The notes beneath the pieces are model-generated. The model had not been told where the DNA came from, made no database searches, and saw nothing but the letters and a program-made list of their open reading frames with translations. From Burkholderia sp. S171 (GTDB lineage Bacteria > Pseudomonadota > Gammaproteobacteria > Burkholderiales > Burkholderiaceae), in the NCBI RefSeq assembly GCF_009766085.1, contig NZ_LMUF01000052.1, positions 225,275 to 289,274 of the forward strand: 64,000 nucleotides of DNA, given 5' to 3'. The translations under genes and the position numbers were made by a program. Position 1 is the first letter of the stretch. Every line of letters starts with the position of its first letter. This document shows, one piece after another, positions 62,421 through 64,000 of this stretch.

Positions 62421-63257
62421 ATGGCCATGAATACAGTCCTAAAACCTTCCCGGAACGCGTCCGACGAGAGCACCGATAGCCCGCGCTACACCGCGCCCGC
62501 CCTCGAAAAAGGACTCGATATTCTCGACGTGCTCGTGGACACCGCCGAGGGCTACACGCTCAACGAACTGTCTGGGAAACTCGGCCGCACGGTGAGCGAA
62601 ATCTTTCGCATGGTCGTGACGCTCGAACGCCGCGGTTATGTGCAGGGCGATCATAACGACCGCTATACGCTGACGCTCAAGCTCTTCGAGATGGCGCACC
62701 GGCAGCAGCCCATTCGATCGCTGACCGCCATGGCGCTGCCGCTGCTGCGCGATCTGGCGAACGTGACGCGGCAGTCGTGTCATTTGTCGATCTATCACAG
62801 CGGCCGCGTTGCGGTCATTGCGCAAGTCGATAGTCCCGAACGATGGTCCTTCGGGCTGAAGGTCGGCGCGGTGATGGGCCTGACCGATACCTCGTCAGGC
62901 CACGTGCTGCTCGCTTTCCGCGATCTCGCCGAACGGGAGCGGATGCTCGCGGCGCACACACGCGTGGAAGGTGAGAACGACGTGGAACCGGCGGCCTTGC
63001 TGACATTACTCGACGAAATTCGCGCGACCGGACATGAGATCGTGCCCAGCCGGCAGATGCGCGGCGTGACCAACGTGGCGTTCCCGGTGATTGGGAGCAG
63101 CGGCGACGCCGTAGCGGCGGTCAACGTGCCGTATCTCGAGCGCATTGATAAAAAGATCAATCCCGAGTTCGACGAGGTCTGCAGGATGGTCGGCGAGATG
63201 ACCGGACGCTTGTCCGCGCTCATGGGGTTCAGCGGATACAACCTGGAAGGCGAATAA
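62421..63257 (+). CDS. IclR-family transcriptional regulator
   Basis: The protein of about 278 residues has an N-terminal winged helix (LEKGLDILDVLVDTAEGYTLNELSGKLGRTVSEIFRMVVTLERRGYV) and the C-terminal IclR effector domain (AVIAQVDSPERWSFGLKVGAVMGL, then GVTNVAFPVIGSSGDAVAAV). Starts at 62421 or 62427 are favoured because the conserved region begins after them; the frame is open to 62349. It should control the SDR and MFS genes, with the palindromes at 60142 and 61002 as candidate sites. Confidence 0.92.
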   Translation: MAMNTVLKPSRNASDESTDSPRYTAPALEKGLDILDVLVDTAEGYTLNELSGKLGRTVSEIFRMVVTLERRGYVQGDHNDRYTLTLKLFEMAHRQQPIRSLTAMALPLLRDLANVTRQSCHLSIYHSGRVAVIAQVDSPERWSFGLKVGAVMGLTDTSSGHVLLAFRDLAERERMLAAHTRVEGENDVEPAALLTLLDEIRATGHEIVPSRQMRGVTNVAFPVIGSSGDAVAAVNVPYLERIDKKINPEFDEVCRMVGEMTGRLSALMGFSGYNLEGE

Positions 63258-63279
63258 GCCTTGTGTGCCTTGGAACGGG

Positions 63280-63303
63280 CGCTCGAATGCCATCATTCGA
63301 GCG
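63280..63303 (+). terminator. hairpin after IclR gene
   Basis: A perfect ten-base stem, cgctcgaatg (63280-63289) and cattcgagcg (63294-63303), follows the IclR stop by 22 bases; no clear T-run follows. Confidence 0.55.
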
Positions 63304-63580
63304 GCGTTCTCACATTCAAAATCCACGTAACTATTATTGCCCGTCGAACAGATCAGACAATTAAGCGTTTGCCGAGTAAAAAAATAAAAAATAAATCGGC
63401 ATTGGTCTTATCGCCATTTAATCGCGTTGACGAAATAAATGCGCAACCGTATAAAACCATCAACGCCGCCCGTCCTTATGCAGGCTCTTGCGCAGTCTCT
63501 CCATAATCCGACGCCGCTATTCCAGGTTTAGTCCGAATGCGCCCGGTCGATCCAACCATTCAGCCCACGGTGAAGACATC
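63304..63580. other. AT-richer intergenic leader
   Basis: No gene is supported. This stretch is noticeably AT-richer (poly-A/T tracts near 63370-63400) than the preceding operon and leads to the truncated glycosyltransferase gene, as expected at the border of a polysaccharide locus. Confidence 0.4.
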
Positions 63581-64000
63581 ATGCGACAGACCAAAATCTC
63601 CATTTGCGTGCCGACGTGCAACAGACCTGATCTGCTGATGGAATCGCTCGCGTCGTGTCTTGCTCAAACGCATACAGATATCGAAATACTGGTTGGCGAC
63701 GATTCCAGCGATACCCGCACGCAAAACCTGATCGATACAACGTATCTGCACGAATCGCGGATCTCCTACGTCAAGAATGAACCGCCCCTCGGGCAGGCAG
63801 ACAATATCGCCAGCCTCTTCAAGCGTGCCACCGGCGATAAAATTCTCCTGATTCACGACGACGATGCGCTCAAAACCGACTGTATAGAACGCCTGCTGTC
63901 CGCGTGGAACCTGCACCCGGATCTCGACATTGCATTCGGCGACCAGTATCAAATGGACAACACCGGGCGCGTCGACGTGGAAGCGAGCCGTAAGCTCAAT
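63581..64000 (+). CDS. family 2 glycosyltransferase (partial, 3' end outside window)
   Basis: The frame runs off the right edge after 140 codons. It begins MRQTKISICVPTCNRPDLLM and continues with SCLAQTHTDIEILVGDDSSD and ILLIHDDDALKTD, the classical GT2 nucleotide-sugar and DxD motifs. It would transfer a sugar in the cytoplasm during glycan synthesis. A strong promoter is not obvious; the upstream stretch is AT-rich, suggesting the start of a surface polysaccharide cluster beyond the window. Confidence 0.85.
   Translation, partial: MRQTKISICVPTCNRPDLLMESLASCLAQTHTDIEILVGDDSSDTRTQNLIDTTYLHESRISYVKNEPPLGQADNIASLFKRATGDKILLIHDDDALKTDCIERLLSAWNLHPDLDIAFGDQYQMDNTGRVDVEASRKLN

Noticed and set aside
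63560..63952. Minus-strand frame of 130 codons
   Set aside because: Antisense to the truncated GT2 gene, whose plus-strand motifs are unmistakable.
1..64000. CRISPR arrays, tRNA/rRNA genes, insertion sequences, prophage
   Set aside because: No regularly spaced repeats, tRNA-like cloverleafs, rRNA segments, transposases or phage structural genes were recognised.

Overview
The window is GC-rich chromosomal DNA whose gene content points to a member of the Burkholderiaceae, most likely Paraburkholderia or Caballeronia. The clues are a DUF4148 exported protein, a Burkholderia-type trimeric porin, PhnSTUV/PhnWYA phosphonate genes, a Tat-exported PaoABC-like aldehyde oxidase, a YdeP-type molybdoenzyme and an interspersed repeat familiar from this group. 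The genus is inferred from content only. I see no rRNA, tRNA, CRISPR array, intact insertion sequence or prophage.

Left part (1-15 kb): after a repeat-bearing intergenic stretch comes glycogen phosphorylase (minus strand), then an aminophosphonate catabolic island. Minus-strand genes encode a PhnSTUV-type ABC importer, phosphonoacetate hydrolase (PhnA), phosphonoacetaldehyde dehydrogenase (PhnY) and an HD-domain protein. Divergent and flanking genes encode the aminotransferase PhnW, a DeoR-type regulator and an FAD amine oxidase of the phosphonate-linked (HpnW-like) group. Together they would import 2-aminoethylphosphonate, transaminate it to phosphonoacetaldehyde, oxidise this to phosphonoacetate and hydrolyse it to acetate and phosphate. 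The regulator and FAD gene share an intergenic region with a tandem 10-mer whose core recurs upstream of phnA.

Middle (14-31 kb): small unknown proteins, one resembling exported HNH-like proteins; an orphan BvgS-like hybrid kinase; DUF4148 and PRC-barrel exported proteins; an antibiotic-monooxygenase-fold protein; the large catalase KatE; two unusual peptidases (S10 and S53); DUF488 and GFA-type proteins; a GNAT-like protein; an isochorismatase-like hydrolase; and an orphan solute-binding protein.

Centre-right (31-48 kb): an accessory-looking stretch with a lone MazF/PemK-type toxin, paoABC plus a mocA-like cytidylyltransferase, a glycosyltransferase, a DUF4160/DUF2442-like gene pair, a YdeP-like oxidoreductase, a sugar efflux transporter, a HipBA module with an apparently leaderless promoter, and several very small genes (59, 45, 84 and 70 residues).

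Right part (48-64 kb): porin, chemoreceptor, PHB-depolymerase-type esterase with a ribbon-helix-helix protein, manganese catalase, an MFS transporter/FadR-type regulator pair with three matching operators, DAHP synthase, an amino-acid permease, a cold-shock protein, and a sugar-acid-like cluster (SDR dehydrogenase, MFS transporter, IclR regulator). A glycosyltransferase runs off the right edge.
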